Shown here in pieces: positions 1 through 7,448 of a DNA stretch of 11,437 nt. The notes under the pieces were generated by a model. The model saw nothing but the letters and a program-made list of their open reading frames with translations, was not told the DNA's origin and did no database searches. Position numbers and translations under genes: made by a program. This DNA comes from Rickettsiaceae bacterium (GTDB lineage Bacteria > Pseudomonadota > Alphaproteobacteria > Rickettsiales > Rickettsiaceae), in the NCBI GenBank assembly GCA_017995275.1, contig JAGOJE010000014.1:1-11437 (forward strand), written 5' to 3'. Position 1 is the stretch's first letter. The number at the start of each line of letters is the position of its first letter.

Positions 1-208
1 ATATACATCCAAGAGGAATGAATACTATGAACATTCCAATAAACAAAAGCCTTTCATCAGTTTTTGTCATATTGTGCCATTCTTTGTACATAAGATAAGC
101 CAAAGTAGCTAGAAGAAAATTTAGGAGAATTTGACTAAAGAGTACAGCAGTGAGTACTACAAGTGCTAAAAATATTCCTGAAATGATCCGTTTTCTGATG
201 TTTGTCAT
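1..208 (-). CDS. cdsA: Phosphatidate cytidylyltransferase, N-terminal part (window edge)
   Basis: Only the first 69 codons are present; the gene runs off the left edge. CdsA makes CDP-diacylglycerol from phosphatidate and CTP in the inner membrane, the branch point for phosphatidylglycerol and phosphatidylethanolamine. The visible part begins MTNIRKRIISG, matching the usual RIISG start of the family. A hydrophobic stretch at about residues 9-40 follows, then an EW-x-NMT segment (residues 43-47) and a second hydrophobic stretch from about 54. The EWxNMT block resembles Rickettsia CdsA as I remember it. The catalytic C-terminal signature lies outside the window, so the call rests on the N-terminus alone. 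The ATG at 208-206 follows stop-rich AT sequence and has no clear Shine-Dalgarno. It lies 105 nt downstream of ccmF on the same strand, so it may be cotranscribed or have its own promoter. Confidence 0.8.
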   Translation of the reverse strand, partial: MTNIRKRIISGIFLALVVLTAVLFSQILLNFLLATLAYLMYKEWHNMTKTDERLLFIGMFIVFIPLGCI

Positions 209-313
209 AGAGTTATTTTTTATAATCTAATATCATTATAAGCTATTTCTCATTTTTTTCTAGTATTTTTCATGAATCTATAGTTTTAGTAGATCATATA
301 TGCGATAGTTTTG

Positions 314-2248
314 CTACAGTTGTTTTATTCTAAAAAAAGCAAGAGCAATAATAGAAAGTGAAAGCCATATCATTTTCATAAAAGGCCTTATGTATATTTT
401 AGCATGTATTATATCCCCATTTACTTGGTTTAAAACACAATATATATCTTCTGTTATATTAGATATTATATAGCTCTCAGAAGTTAGGGATTGTTCTATT
501 TTATAGAGCCTATTTTCAGGTTTTAGTATAATTGTCTTTGCGCCCTTTTTAAAAGTAAATTCTGCGATTTGTTTATAATAATTATCCTCTTCAGAGAAAT
601 AGATGTTTTGGAGATTTATTTTTATATCATCTTGCTGTATAGCATCACCGACTCTTCCTATAAAATCTATCTCTTTTTGGCCTGCCACATTTAATGTTAT
701 AGATAATGACAATAGCCCAAGAGCAAGGTGCCCAGTTAATATCCTCGCTGATTTTTTATTTATATGACCCCTTTGATCAATGGCTTTAAATATCATCGCA
801 TAAATCAGCATATTAGAGGCGAATATTAATGTAGCTAATAAAATGTCATCTATTTTTTCTATATAGCACAAATAAAAGGAAGAAATTGCAGAGAAGCTGG
901 CTATTACAATTGATTTTCTTAAACTAAAATAAGGAAATAAAGATGCAAGAATGGTGATCGGCACCGTAATTGGTATTAGAGTAGATTTAAAAAATCCCGC
1001 TTCTATATTTATATTTATACCCATAAGGCTAGCAATTATAGGCGTAATTAATGAGAATAATATAATGATCAGTGAAAATAGCCATAGCAGATTTCCAATA
1101 TGCAGCGCTTGCTTGGCTGGTTTGTTAGGGGATGGAGATTCTTTCGGAGTAGTTTTTGTTCTAAAAAATAACATATTTGATGATGCGAATAGACCTAAGG
1201 AAAATATTAATAACATCTCAGCGTTACTTGCGCTAGAGAATGAATGTACTGATGTTAAAAGCCCTGACCTGACAAGGAAAGCCCCAAAGATGGTTATAGG
1301 GAAAATATTGATCCCATAAAAAATAGTCCATTTTGTTAAATATTGATCTTTTATGGAGTATAATAAAGAGTGGTGAAAGGCTATTCCGCCAATAAGAGGA
1401 ATTAGAGATATATTTTCAACTGGATCAAAAAACCAATAGCCTCCCCATCCTAGCTCTCTATATGCCCACCAGCTTCCAAGAGATATGCCGGATATAAGAA
1501 AAAAACACCCAAGAGCCGAAAAAATTCTACATTTTTTGAAATATTCTTGCGCATTTTGACTATCGAGTAATGCTAATATGCAATATACAAATGGAACTAA
1601 ATAAAATGAATATCCAAGATATAATATAGGTGGATGTATCATTAATGCTGCATCTTGTAATATTGGGTTTAAGCCAAGCCCTTGTGTGGGGTTTATTGAG
1701 AGGCTATCAAATGGGTTTGCGGAAAAATAGATGAAGCTTGCAAAAAATAATATAACAGATGCATATATCTTCCTGGCGATTCCGGCTAGAGAGAACGTCC
1801 CTATTAAAGACATCATCCATAACCACATTAGCAGGGATCCTTCATGGCTGGACCAAGCTGCAGATATTCTGAATGAAAGCGGCATTATTGTGCTAGAGGC
1901 TGTGAAGACATTTCGTATAGAAAAATCCGATATTATAAATGCTATTATTAACAGTATAAAAGCGCAACTTAATGAAATAGCTGTAATTGTGGCGTATCTA
2001 TTGACTGTGGTGAATGCTGTCATCCAGGGTAGGTGATTGTGGTTGGGATCTATGTTACTGCGTCTGGATTCCAGTTCAAGGTGCGAACGACAAGGGGGGC
2101 GCAGGAATGACATAGCCCATTTTCTTGCGATCTCAGTGAATAGATATATTTTGTCTAGTATTCTAGAATCTCTTGCCTCTTGTACTAAAAGCATAAGACA
2201 AGATAATATAGCAATCAGTAAACAAATGTTTCCTAAATTAGATATCAA
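314..2248 (-). CDS. ccmF: Cytochrome c haem lyase subunit CcmF, with in-frame repeat insertion
   Basis: CcmF is the inner-membrane subunit of system I cytochrome c maturation that, with CcmH, ligates haem from CcmE to apocytochrome c. The 644-residue protein is close to normal family length (about 640-660) and has many membrane helices. Family landmarks are WSSHEGS at 132-138, a haem-ligand type histidine in the HPP motif (H205), the WWD haem-handling domain ending GWGGYWFFDPVEN (residues 267-279), and further conserved histidines near 292-293, 335 and 507. The tail has the expected ENRLY-type periplasmic segment and a final helix. Its first codons overlap the end of the upstream CorC-like gene by 11 nt, so translation is probably coupled. 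Oddity: residues 46-77 are encoded by a G+C-rich palindromic element (separate entry) in the loop between helices 1 and 2. Reading frame and all later motifs are intact, so the gene is probably functional. Confidence 0.95.
   Translation of the reverse strand: MISNLGNICLLIAILSCLMLLVQEARDSRILDKIYLFTEIARKWAMSFLRPPCRSHLELESRRSNIDPNHNHLPWMTAFTTVNRYATITAISLSCAFILLIIAFIISDFSIRNVFTASSTIMPLSFRISAAWSSHEGSLLMWLWMMSLIGTFSLAGIARKIYASVILFFASFIYFSANPFDSLSINPTQGLGLNPILQDAALMIHPPILYLGYSFYLVPFVYCILALLDSQNAQEYFKKCRIFSALGCFFLISGISLGSWWAYRELGWGGYWFFDPVENISLIPLIGGIAFHHSLLYSIKDQYLTKWTIFYGINIFPITIFGAFLVRSGLLTSVHSFSSASNAEMLLIFSLGLFASSNMLFFRTKTTPKESPSPNKPAKQALHIGNLLWLFSLIIILFSLITPIIASLMGININIEAGFFKSTLIPITVPITILASLFPYFSLRKSIVIASFSAISSFYLCYIEKIDDILLATLIFASNMLIYAMIFKAIDQRGHINKKSARILTGHLALGLLSLSITLNVAGQKEIDFIGRVGDAIQQDDIKINLQNIYFSEEDNYYKQIAEFTFKKGAKTIILKPENRLYKIEQSLTSESYIISNITEDIYCVLNQVNGDIIHAKIYIRPFMKMIWLSLSIIALAFFRIKQL
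2018..2112. repeat. In-gene palindromic element (RPE/WPE-like) within ccmF
   Basis: A 95-bp block of about 53% G+C (my hand count) sits in much more AT-rich sequence. Its ends are inverted: TGTCATCC at 2018-2025 and GGAATGACA at 2104-2112, which differ by one extra base pair. A central palindrome CTGGATTCCAG lies at 2064-2074. This architecture (TGTCATTCC ends, CTGGAATCCAG core) is that of the palindromic elements known from Rickettsia and Wolbachia, some of which insert in frame into genes. Here, read on the minus strand, 32 codons (2018-2113) add a charged, hydrophilic stretch to CcmF with no stop codon. The end sequence TGTCATTCCTGCG is repeated exactly at 10246-10258. Exact boundaries are inferred from the inverted ends. 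No flanking target duplication could be established. Confidence 0.8.
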
Positions 2249-3512
2249 GATCCTGCTCTGGTTTTTCTATAGGTTCTACCATAAGTGTTTTAATTCTTGT
2301 AGCAAGTCTGCTATAAATCGTGATTTTTAAGTCAAACAACTCAAAAACTTCTCCCTGCTTTGGAAGCTTGTGTAATTCATGCATTATAAGTCCGCCAAGA
2401 GTGCTTGCATTATCATCTGGAAGGTTCCAGTTCAACTCTCTATTTACATCTCTTATTGACGTCGATCCTTCAATTAAAAACTTATTTTCGCCTTTTTTAA
2501 TTATGTTGCTTGGTCCATGATCATATTCATCATCTATTTGGCCAACTATTTCTTCTAATATATCCTCCAGAGTCACAAGCCCTTGCAGATCACCATATTC
2601 ATCCACTACTAATGCGAAGTGAGATCTTCTTTTTCGGAACTCTTGTAATTGCTGTATTACAGGTGCATTTTCTGGAATGAACCAAGGCTCGCTAACAAAA
2701 TCTGATAGGGTAATTTTGTTGTAATCAAAATTTGCTTTGTAAAGAGATAGTAGCATGTTTTTTAGATGTAGCACTCCAACTATATTGTCTTTGCTATCTT
2801 TCCATACTGGTATTCTTGTATGAGGGCATGTTAAGGCTTTTGCAGCTATTTTGTCTATAGCTAGACTTGAATCTATAGTAAACATGCTAGATCTATGTAC
2901 CATTATTTCGGATACAGAAAGGTCTCCCATATCTAATACTCCACCTAGCATATCCCTATCAGATTTTACTACTTTCCCTTCAGCCATATGATGTTCTATA
3001 ACTCCTCTGACTTCATCCGCACCAGAGAGCTCAGCTTCAGATTTAATTCTAAAAACTGCGAAAAATATTTTTATTATTATATTTAATGCGTAATTTACAG
3101 GTCTTAAAGCCATTAAGCAGCCATTTATTATGCCAACGGTATTTAGGGCAATTCTATCAGCTTTTACAAGTGCTATAGCTTTTGGTATTACTTCTGCGAA
3201 TACTATTATCATAAGAGCCATAACGGTGGAGGCTATTATTGTTCCTTTTTCTTCGCCAAATATACTTATAAGTATAGTAGTGGCTATCGTTGTGGAAACT
3301 GTGTTTATAAAGCTATTTGCTATCAATAGCGTGCTAATTGCTTGGTCTTTTATTTTAAATATCTTAAGTACAGCTATAGCTCTTAAATTCCCTTCGGACT
3401 TAAGTTTTTGGATTCTGCCTGGCGATGCGCCAGTTATGGCCGTTTCTATAGCAGAAAAATAAGCGGAAATTCCAAGAAGAACTATTACAAGTAGAATCGA
3501 AAATACTAACAT
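2238..3512 (-). CDS. HlyC/CorC family membrane protein (CNNM + CBS pair + CorC C-terminal domain)
   Basis: This 424-residue protein has the full CorC/HlyC layout: an N-terminal CNNM (DUF21) membrane domain at about 3-165, a linker, two CBS domains at about 203-255 and 268-325, and a CorC_HlyC C-terminal domain at about 340-412. Diagnostic segments are SAYFSAIETAITGAS (16-30), the FAEVIPK motif (105-111), and DEYGDLQGLVTLEDILEEI (304-322). The family is linked to Mg2+/Co2+ efflux or ion homeostasis. The name hemolysin C is historical, and neither haemolysis nor the ion can be read from sequence. The ATG at 3512 precedes a strong first helix and fits the family start, but no clear Shine-Dalgarno is visible. 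It is separated from ubiH by 61 nt and overlaps ccmF by 11 nt, suggesting one transcription unit. It is longer than the soluble TlyC-type proteins, which lack the membrane domain. Confidence 0.92.
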   Translation of the reverse strand: MLVFSILLVIVLLGISAYFSAIETAITGASPGRIQKLKSEGNLRAIAVLKIFKIKDQAISTLLIANSFINTVSTTIATTILISIFGEEKGTIIASTVMALMIIVFAEVIPKAIALVKADRIALNTVGIINGCLMALRPVNYALNIIIKIFFAVFRIKSEAELSGADEVRGVIEHHMAEGKVVKSDRDMLGGVLDMGDLSVSEIMVHRSSMFTIDSSLAIDKIAAKALTCPHTRIPVWKDSKDNIVGVLHLKNMLLSLYKANFDYNKITLSDFVSEPWFIPENAPVIQQLQEFRKRRSHFALVVDEYGDLQGLVTLEDILEEIVGQIDDEYDHGPSNIIKKGENKFLIEGSTSIRDVNRELNWNLPDDNASTLGGLIMHELHKLPKQGEVFELFDLKITIYSRLATRIKTLMVEPIEKPEQDLDI

Positions 3513-3573
3513 AAATATTGTGTGATCTGAAAAATGGCATTTAAACAGGAGGAGGAAATTTTTGCAAGAAAAA

Positions 3574-4692
3574 TCATAAAGCCAACCGTTTTTTTAACGT
3601 TGGAAATTTATCTATTAGTGATAAACCTATTTTTCTTAGCTCGCTAATTATAGGAATTTTGTTGCTAAATATGCGATTTAGATTGTCTGTTATTAGATAC
3701 ATACTGTAGTTATCTAACGTTCTGCTTCTTTCATATTCTGCAAGTGAGGAGGAATCTATTTTTAATCCCACAGAGAGATTTCTACTTATTATAGAAACTA
3801 GTGATTCTATATCCTTTATCCCTTGGTTTAAGCCTTGCCCTGCAAGGGGATGAACTATATGAGCGGAATCTGCAATCAGTACCATATTGTCTTTATAATA
3901 ATTTTTTGTAATGCGTGCTATTAGTGGATATGTACTAACATCGCTAGAGATTTCTATATTTCCTAGAAATTCGCCAACTCTTTCTTTCAAATATTCCGTT
4001 AGCTCTTTCTTTGGCATTTCTTTATATATTGCTGCAACTTCTGGACTTTCTGTCCAAACTATTCCCGATTCATAAGGATTTACAAGAGGCAATATTGCAA
4101 AAGGCCCTCTTGGCATAAAATGCTCTATTGCGGTGTTGTCATGAGGCTTTTCATGTTTGATATTAAAGATGATTGCAGATTGATTGTAACTTTTAGAGAA
4201 ACGATCGGTAAAATGATTCCTTCTAGCCTCTGAATTTCTGCCATCTGAGATTATTACAAGATCTGGCTTAGTTTTATTATCACCAATTGTTATTGTCCCA
4301 TCTTCTAGTTTATAGTCTACAGAAGTTTTAACCTCTATTAGCTCGTTTGACATAGCAAGGTTGTGAATAACGTTTCTAAAATTTCCATTTTCTATCATAT
4401 ATCCTAGAGCTTCATATTCATCCCTCTGATCAGAAAGATGAATCATTCTAGGAGAGAAGTCGTCAACTACGTACACATCCTTGATGTTTGCTATATGTTT
4501 TTTAAGCTCCTTCCAAATTCCTATAGTAGATAAGAATTTTTTTGAAAAGTTAGTAAGGGCTGTTGTTCTTATATCCTTTGGGAAACTAAGAGAGGTCTTT
4601 TCTAATATAGTGGTTTTGATACCATTTGATGCAAATGCAAGAGCTGTTATTTCTCCTGCAAGTCCAGCGCCTAAAATTATTATGTTTTTCAT
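3574..4692 (-). CDS. ubiH: UbiH/UbiF/COQ6-family FAD monooxygenase (ubiquinone biosynthesis hydroxylase)
   Basis: This 372-residue flavoprotein hydroxylase probably adds a ring hydroxyl during ubiquinone synthesis, using FAD, NAD(P)H and O2. The N-terminus carries the Rossmann dinucleotide motif GAGLAG (8-13), followed by the acidic end of beta-2 (EK at 31-32). The DG motif appears as DGRNSEARR (150-158). The second FAD motif is LIADSAHIVHPLAGQGLN (272-289), where the usual GD is AD, a common tolerated variant. The segment YEALGYMIENGNFRNVI (93-109) is typical of the UbiH/COQ6 group. Which ring position is modified (UbiH, UbiF, UbiI or a broad alphaproteobacterial UbiL/UbiM-like enzyme) cannot be told from one sequence, so the symbol is provisional. 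Its ATG overlaps the stop of the small upstream gene as ATGA, a sign of translational coupling. Confidence 0.88.
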   Translation of the reverse strand: MKNIIILGAGLAGEITALAFASNGIKTTILEKTSLSFPKDIRTTALTNFSKKFLSTIGIWKELKKHIANIKDVYVVDDFSPRMIHLSDQRDEYEALGYMIENGNFRNVIHNLAMSNELIEVKTSVDYKLEDGTITIGDNKTKPDLVIISDGRNSEARRNHFTDRFSKSYNQSAIIFNIKHEKPHDNTAIEHFMPRGPFAILPLVNPYESGIVWTESPEVAAIYKEMPKKELTEYLKERVGEFLGNIEISSDVSTYPLIARITKNYYKDNMVLIADSAHIVHPLAGQGLNQGIKDIESLVSIISRNLSVGLKIDSSSLAEYERSRTLDNYSMYLITDNLNRIFSNKIPIISELRKIGLSLIDKFPTLKKRLAL

Positions 4693-4994
4693 ATTGTGTT
4701 CGCAGGTATTTCTTCGAAAATTGATGGTTCAGTTGGGCTATACGCAGCATTGCGGTTAGAAAAATCCTCAACGTCTTTAATGAGTTGGTCAAGGGGATAT
4801 ATGCTAGCTCCGGGATTACTATAGTGCCATTCATTGCTAAAATTTTCATCTAAAGGTTGTATTTTGGCGCTTTTCCCAAAAGAATCCAAAACCCAACCTG
4901 CAAAATTTACAATGGTCTTAGTTGAGGATGAAAATGTCGCCTTCCAGCGACTGCTTTCTTTTTTTATCAATGGTTGTGGTACGTTGCTTTTCAT
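4689..4994 (-). CDS. Hypothetical protein of about 101 residues, coupled to ubiH
   Basis: I do not recognise this protein. From the ATG at 4994 it has about 101 residues, is soluble-looking, and contains no obvious signal peptide or membrane helix. It has a basic N-terminus (KSNVPQPLIKKESSRWK), three tryptophans in the first half, and an acidic C-terminal part ending in EEIPANTI. The open frame could extend to a TTG at 5018, directly after an in-frame TGA, but that would prepend a hydrophobic LIIFINV stretch, so the ATG is preferred. No strong Shine-Dalgarno is seen for either start. The stop overlaps the ubiH start (ATGA), which supports a real translated gene and cotranscription with ubiH. 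It is the first gene of the minus-strand unit, divergent from murC. Confidence 0.6.
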   Translation of the reverse strand: MKSNVPQPLIKKESSRWKATFSSSTKTIVNFAGWVLDSFGKSAKIQPLDENFSNEWHYSNPGASIYPLDQLIKDVEDFSNRNAAYSPTEPSIFEEIPANTI

Positions 4995-5076
4995 TACATT
5001 TATAAAAATAATCAACAATCATATTAGCAGTATATAAAAATCTCTGTGAATTGTAAGTAAAAATGATATGATAATG

Positions 5077-5097
5077 TCATTAATTTTAATGATGGTG
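5077..5097 (+). promoter_or_regulatory. Inverted repeat next to the murC ribosome-binding site
   Basis: A perfect 7-bp inverted repeat, TCATTAA-TT-TTAATGA (5077-5092), ends one base before GGTG (5094-5097), which is the best Shine-Dalgarno for the murC ATG at 5104 (6-nt spacing). As RNA, the 2-nt loop would force one or two pairs open. It could be a weak hairpin in the murC leader or a protein-binding site. AT-rich inverted repeats arise often by chance in this base composition, so the call is tentative. The GGTG motif is the main evidence for choosing 5104 over upstream in-frame ATGs. Confidence 0.3.
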
Positions 5098-5103
5098 ATT
5101 TAT

Positions 5104-6537
5104 ATGCATTTTTTGGAGAGAAAAAAACAAGTGGGCGCACTAGGGACTATACATTTTGTGGGCATTGGTGGTATTGGAATGAGCGGCATAGCTGAGGTTA
5201 TGTATGGAATGGGATATTCAGTTCAGGGATCTGATATTTCAAAAAATGCTAATACAGATAGGCTGTCATCAAAGGGGGTAAAAATATTCGAAGGACATAG
5301 CGCTTCTAACATAATTAATGCTGACTATGTTGTTATATCTTCAGCCGTGAGGAATGATAATCCGGAGGTTGTAGAAGCTATAAAGATGTCCATTCCTGTG
5401 CTAAAAAGATCGGAAATGCTTACAGAACTTATGAGGTTTAAGACGGCGGTGGCTATTTCTGGTTCTCATGGGAAGACAACAACGACATCTCTGGTGGCGT
5501 GTCTTTTTGAAGCGGCAGGGCTAGCTCCTACTGTCATAAATGGTGGAATTATAAATCACAAATCAACTAATGCTTATATAGGGCAGGGAGATTATGTGAT
5601 AGTAGAAGCAGATGAGTCAGATGGAACATTCATAAGAATTCCATCATCTATAGCTGTTATAACTAATATAGACCCAGAACATATGGATTATTATCATAGT
5701 TTTGACAATCTTTTGGCAGCTTTTTCAACCTTCATAACAAATTTGCCTTTTTACGGCTTTGCTGCATTATGTGTGGATCATCCTGTAGTTAGGGATTTAG
5801 CGTCAAAGATAACGACACGTAAAATTATTACTTATGGTATAGATTCAAAAGATGCAAATGTAACCGCGTTTAACATTCGTGGTGATGTTTCATCTTCTTC
5901 ATTTGATGTAAAAATTTCCCTTCCTTCATCTGTAGGTTCTGTAGTAGTTGAAAATATTACTCTCCCCACACCTGGTAGGCATAATGTGCTAAATGCTCTT
6001 GCAGCAATAGCTATAGCTGCCGAGATGGATTTTGGAGTGAGGGTTATAAAGGATGGGTTTAAGAGATTTAATGGCGTAAAACGTAGATTTACAAAGGTTG
6101 GGGAATATAAGAAAGTATCGATTATAGATGATTATGCCCATCACCCGGCTGAAATAGAGGCTACTATTAATACTGCTGTTGACGTGCTAAAATCCTCAGG
6201 TGGTAAGCTTGTAGCTGTCTTTCAACCTCATAGATATAGCCGTTTGCACAATCTATTTGATGATTTTTCTAAAGTCTTTGGTGGAGCTAGTAAGTTGTTT
6301 GTACTGGATGTTTATTCAGCAGGGGAACCCGAAATAGAAGGGGTGAATAGTAGGTCCTTGGTGAAGAAAATATCGGAGACTCATAAAGATGCGCATTTTG
6401 TTGAATGTTCTGATGCTTTGCCTAAGCTTATTTTGGATGGAGTAAAGGAGAATGATATAGTGCTTATGATGGGTGCAGGTAGTATAACTTACCTTGCTGC
6501 TAGTCTTGCAGAAAAACTAAGGGAAGCTGATTTATGA
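5104..6537 (+). CDS. murC: UDP-N-acetylmuramate-L-alanine ligase
   Basis: MurC adds L-alanine to UDP-MurNAc with ATP, the first amino-acid step of cytoplasmic peptidoglycan precursor synthesis. With the ATG at 5104 it has 477 residues, close to the family norm. Motifs in that numbering are the UDP-binding HFVGIGGIGMSG (17-28), ATP P-loop GSHGKTTTT (120-128), EADESDGTF (168-176), NIDPEHMDYY (188-197), and later DDYAHHPAEI and QPHRYSR of the Mur ligase C-terminal domain. In-frame ATGs at 5068 and 5074 would add about 10-12 hydrophobic residues before the Rossmann fold, unusual for MurC. The GGTG at 5094 favours 5104. It is the first gene of the plus-strand cell-wall/division run, divergently arranged from the hyp-ubiH unit. 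Its stop overlaps murB by ATGA. Confidence 0.95.
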   Translation: MHFLERKKQVGALGTIHFVGIGGIGMSGIAEVMYGMGYSVQGSDISKNANTDRLSSKGVKIFEGHSASNIINADYVVISSAVRNDNPEVVEAIKMSIPVLKRSEMLTELMRFKTAVAISGSHGKTTTTSLVACLFEAAGLAPTVINGGIINHKSTNAYIGQGDYVIVEADESDGTFIRIPSSIAVITNIDPEHMDYYHSFDNLLAAFSTFITNLPFYGFAALCVDHPVVRDLASKITTRKIITYGIDSKDANVTAFNIRGDVSSSSFDVKISLPSSVGSVVVENITLPTPGRHNVLNALAAIAIAAEMDFGVRVIKDGFKRFNGVKRRFTKVGEYKKVSIIDDYAHHPAEIEATINTAVDVLKSSGGKLVAVFQPHRYSRLHNLFDDFSKVFGGASKLFVLDVYSAGEPEIEGVNSRSLVKKISETHKDAHFVECSDALPKLILDGVKENDIVLMMGAGSITYLAASLAEKLREADL

Positions 6538-7448
6538 TGCTTCAAAATTTACCCAAAGTTCGTGGTGAATATAGAGAAAATTTCACTCTTGCCAGTCTTA
6601 CATGGTTTAAAGTTGGAGGTCCTGCAAAGCTTTTATTTAAACCTTATGACTTTGATGACCTATCTCTGTTTTTATCCTCTATTCCTGAAGATGTAGAGCT
6701 ATTTGTACTTGGTGCGGGATCTAATATATTAATTAGAGATGGTGGAGTGAATGGCATTGTAGTAAAATTGGGTAGAAATTTTGCGAATATTGAATTGCTA
6801 CCAGGCAATAAAATAAAAGTAGGGGCTGGTTGCCTTAATTATAATTTATCTCAATTTTGTTACCAGAATTCTATAAAGGGGTTCGAGTTTCTGCTTGGTA
6901 TTCCAGGAACTATAGGTGGTGGAATAAAAATGAATGCTGGAGCATATTCAAGAGAGTTTAAAGATATTATATCTTCTATTGAAGTTATTGATAGATCCGG
7001 CAAAATTTACTCTATCGCTAATTCTGAAATAGGTTTCTCATATAGAAAGAACTCATTACCGGAGGGGCTTATATTTCTAACCGCCACATTTAATTATGAG
7101 TTAGGAGATAGGGATTCTATAAAAAACTTAATGGATGAAATAATGCAAAGGCGTTTAGATAGTCAACCAGTAAAGGAAAAGACTTGTGGTAGCACTTTTA
7201 CTAATCCTACAAATTCTTCTTGCGGCAAAAAAGTGTGGCAGTTGATAGATGAAGCTGGAATGAGAGGCGCAAGAATAGGTGATGCCGAAATGTCTAACTT
7301 GCATTGTAATTTTATGATAAATAAGGGGCATGCAACAGCAAAAGATTTAGAAGATCTTGGAGAAATGGTAAGATCTAAAGTATTTGAAAAAACTGGTGTG
7401 CAGCTTGAATGGGAAATACAGAGAAAAGGGGAGTTTTGTAATGACTGA
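6534..7448 (+). CDS. murB: UDP-N-acetylenolpyruvoylglucosamine reductase
   Basis: MurB is a cytoplasmic FAD enzyme that reduces enolpyruvyl-UDP-GlcNAc with NADPH to give UDP-MurNAc, the substrate of the MurC encoded just upstream. The 304 residues match the short (type II-like) MurB size. Visible motifs are FAD-binding GAGSNILIRDGG (60-71), IPGTIGGGIKMNAGAY (123-138), the substrate-loop YR pair (170-171), the catalytic serine in GSTF (S220), and a C-terminal glutamate in LEWEI (E293) as the likely second proton-relay residue. The ATG overlaps the murC stop (ATGA). A good ribosome-binding site, GGGAA at 6521-6525, lies inside the murC end. Its last 8 nt overlap ddl. Confidence 0.96.
   Translation: MMLQNLPKVRGEYRENFTLASLTWFKVGGPAKLLFKPYDFDDLSLFLSSIPEDVELFVLGAGSNILIRDGGVNGIVVKLGRNFANIELLPGNKIKVGAGCLNYNLSQFCYQNSIKGFEFLLGIPGTIGGGIKMNAGAYSREFKDIISSIEVIDRSGKIYSIANSEIGFSYRKNSLPEGLIFLTATFNYELGDRDSIKNLMDEIMQRRLDSQPVKEKTCGSTFTNPTNSSCGKKVWQLIDEAGMRGARIGDAEMSNLHCNFMINKGHATAKDLEDLGEMVRSKVFEKTGVQLEWEIQRKGEFCND
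7426..7433 (+). promoter_or_regulatory. Ribosome-binding site deciding the ddl start
   Basis: AAGGGGAG, a strong Shine-Dalgarno, lies 7 nt before the ATG at 7441, inside the end of murB. It supports 7441 over the upstream in-frame ATG at 7384, which would add 19 residues read from the murB coding region. Confidence 0.7.

Noticed and set aside
951..1319. Plus-strand open frame of about 122 codons inside ccmF
   Set aside because: It is wholly antisense to the conserved membrane and WWD-flanking regions of ccmF; hydrophobic codons on one strand yield apparent open frames on the other.
2037..2330. Plus-strand open frame of about 97 codons across the ccmF repeat
   Set aside because: It lies opposite the ccmF and corC-like coding sequences, both with clear family motifs; the open frame is a by-product of the G+C-rich repeat and shows no recognisable protein.
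2238..3512. Calling the CorC-like gene a haemolysin virulence factor (tlyC)
   Set aside because: The full CNNM membrane domain plus CBS and CorC C-terminal domains point to the ion-homeostasis family; haemolysis is a historical name and nothing in the sequence supports it.
3582..3603. Inverted repeat at the ubiH 3' end (CCAAC ... GTTGG) as a terminator
   Set aside because: It lies inside the last ubiH codons, has a bulged base, and on the minus strand is not followed by a continuous T-run; the T-rich run falls on the wrong strand.
4586..4849. Alternative minus-strand frame of about 87 codons across the hypothetical gene/ubiH junction
   Set aside because: It overlaps the ubiH Rossmann-fold start in another frame and the coupled upstream gene; the ATGA junction supports the two-gene reading instead.
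4995..5067. Paired divergent promoters for murC and the ubiH unit
   Set aside because: Several AT-rich -10-like strings occur (for example TATATAAA near 5030), but none has a convincing -35 at 16-18 nt, so no specific promoter is called.
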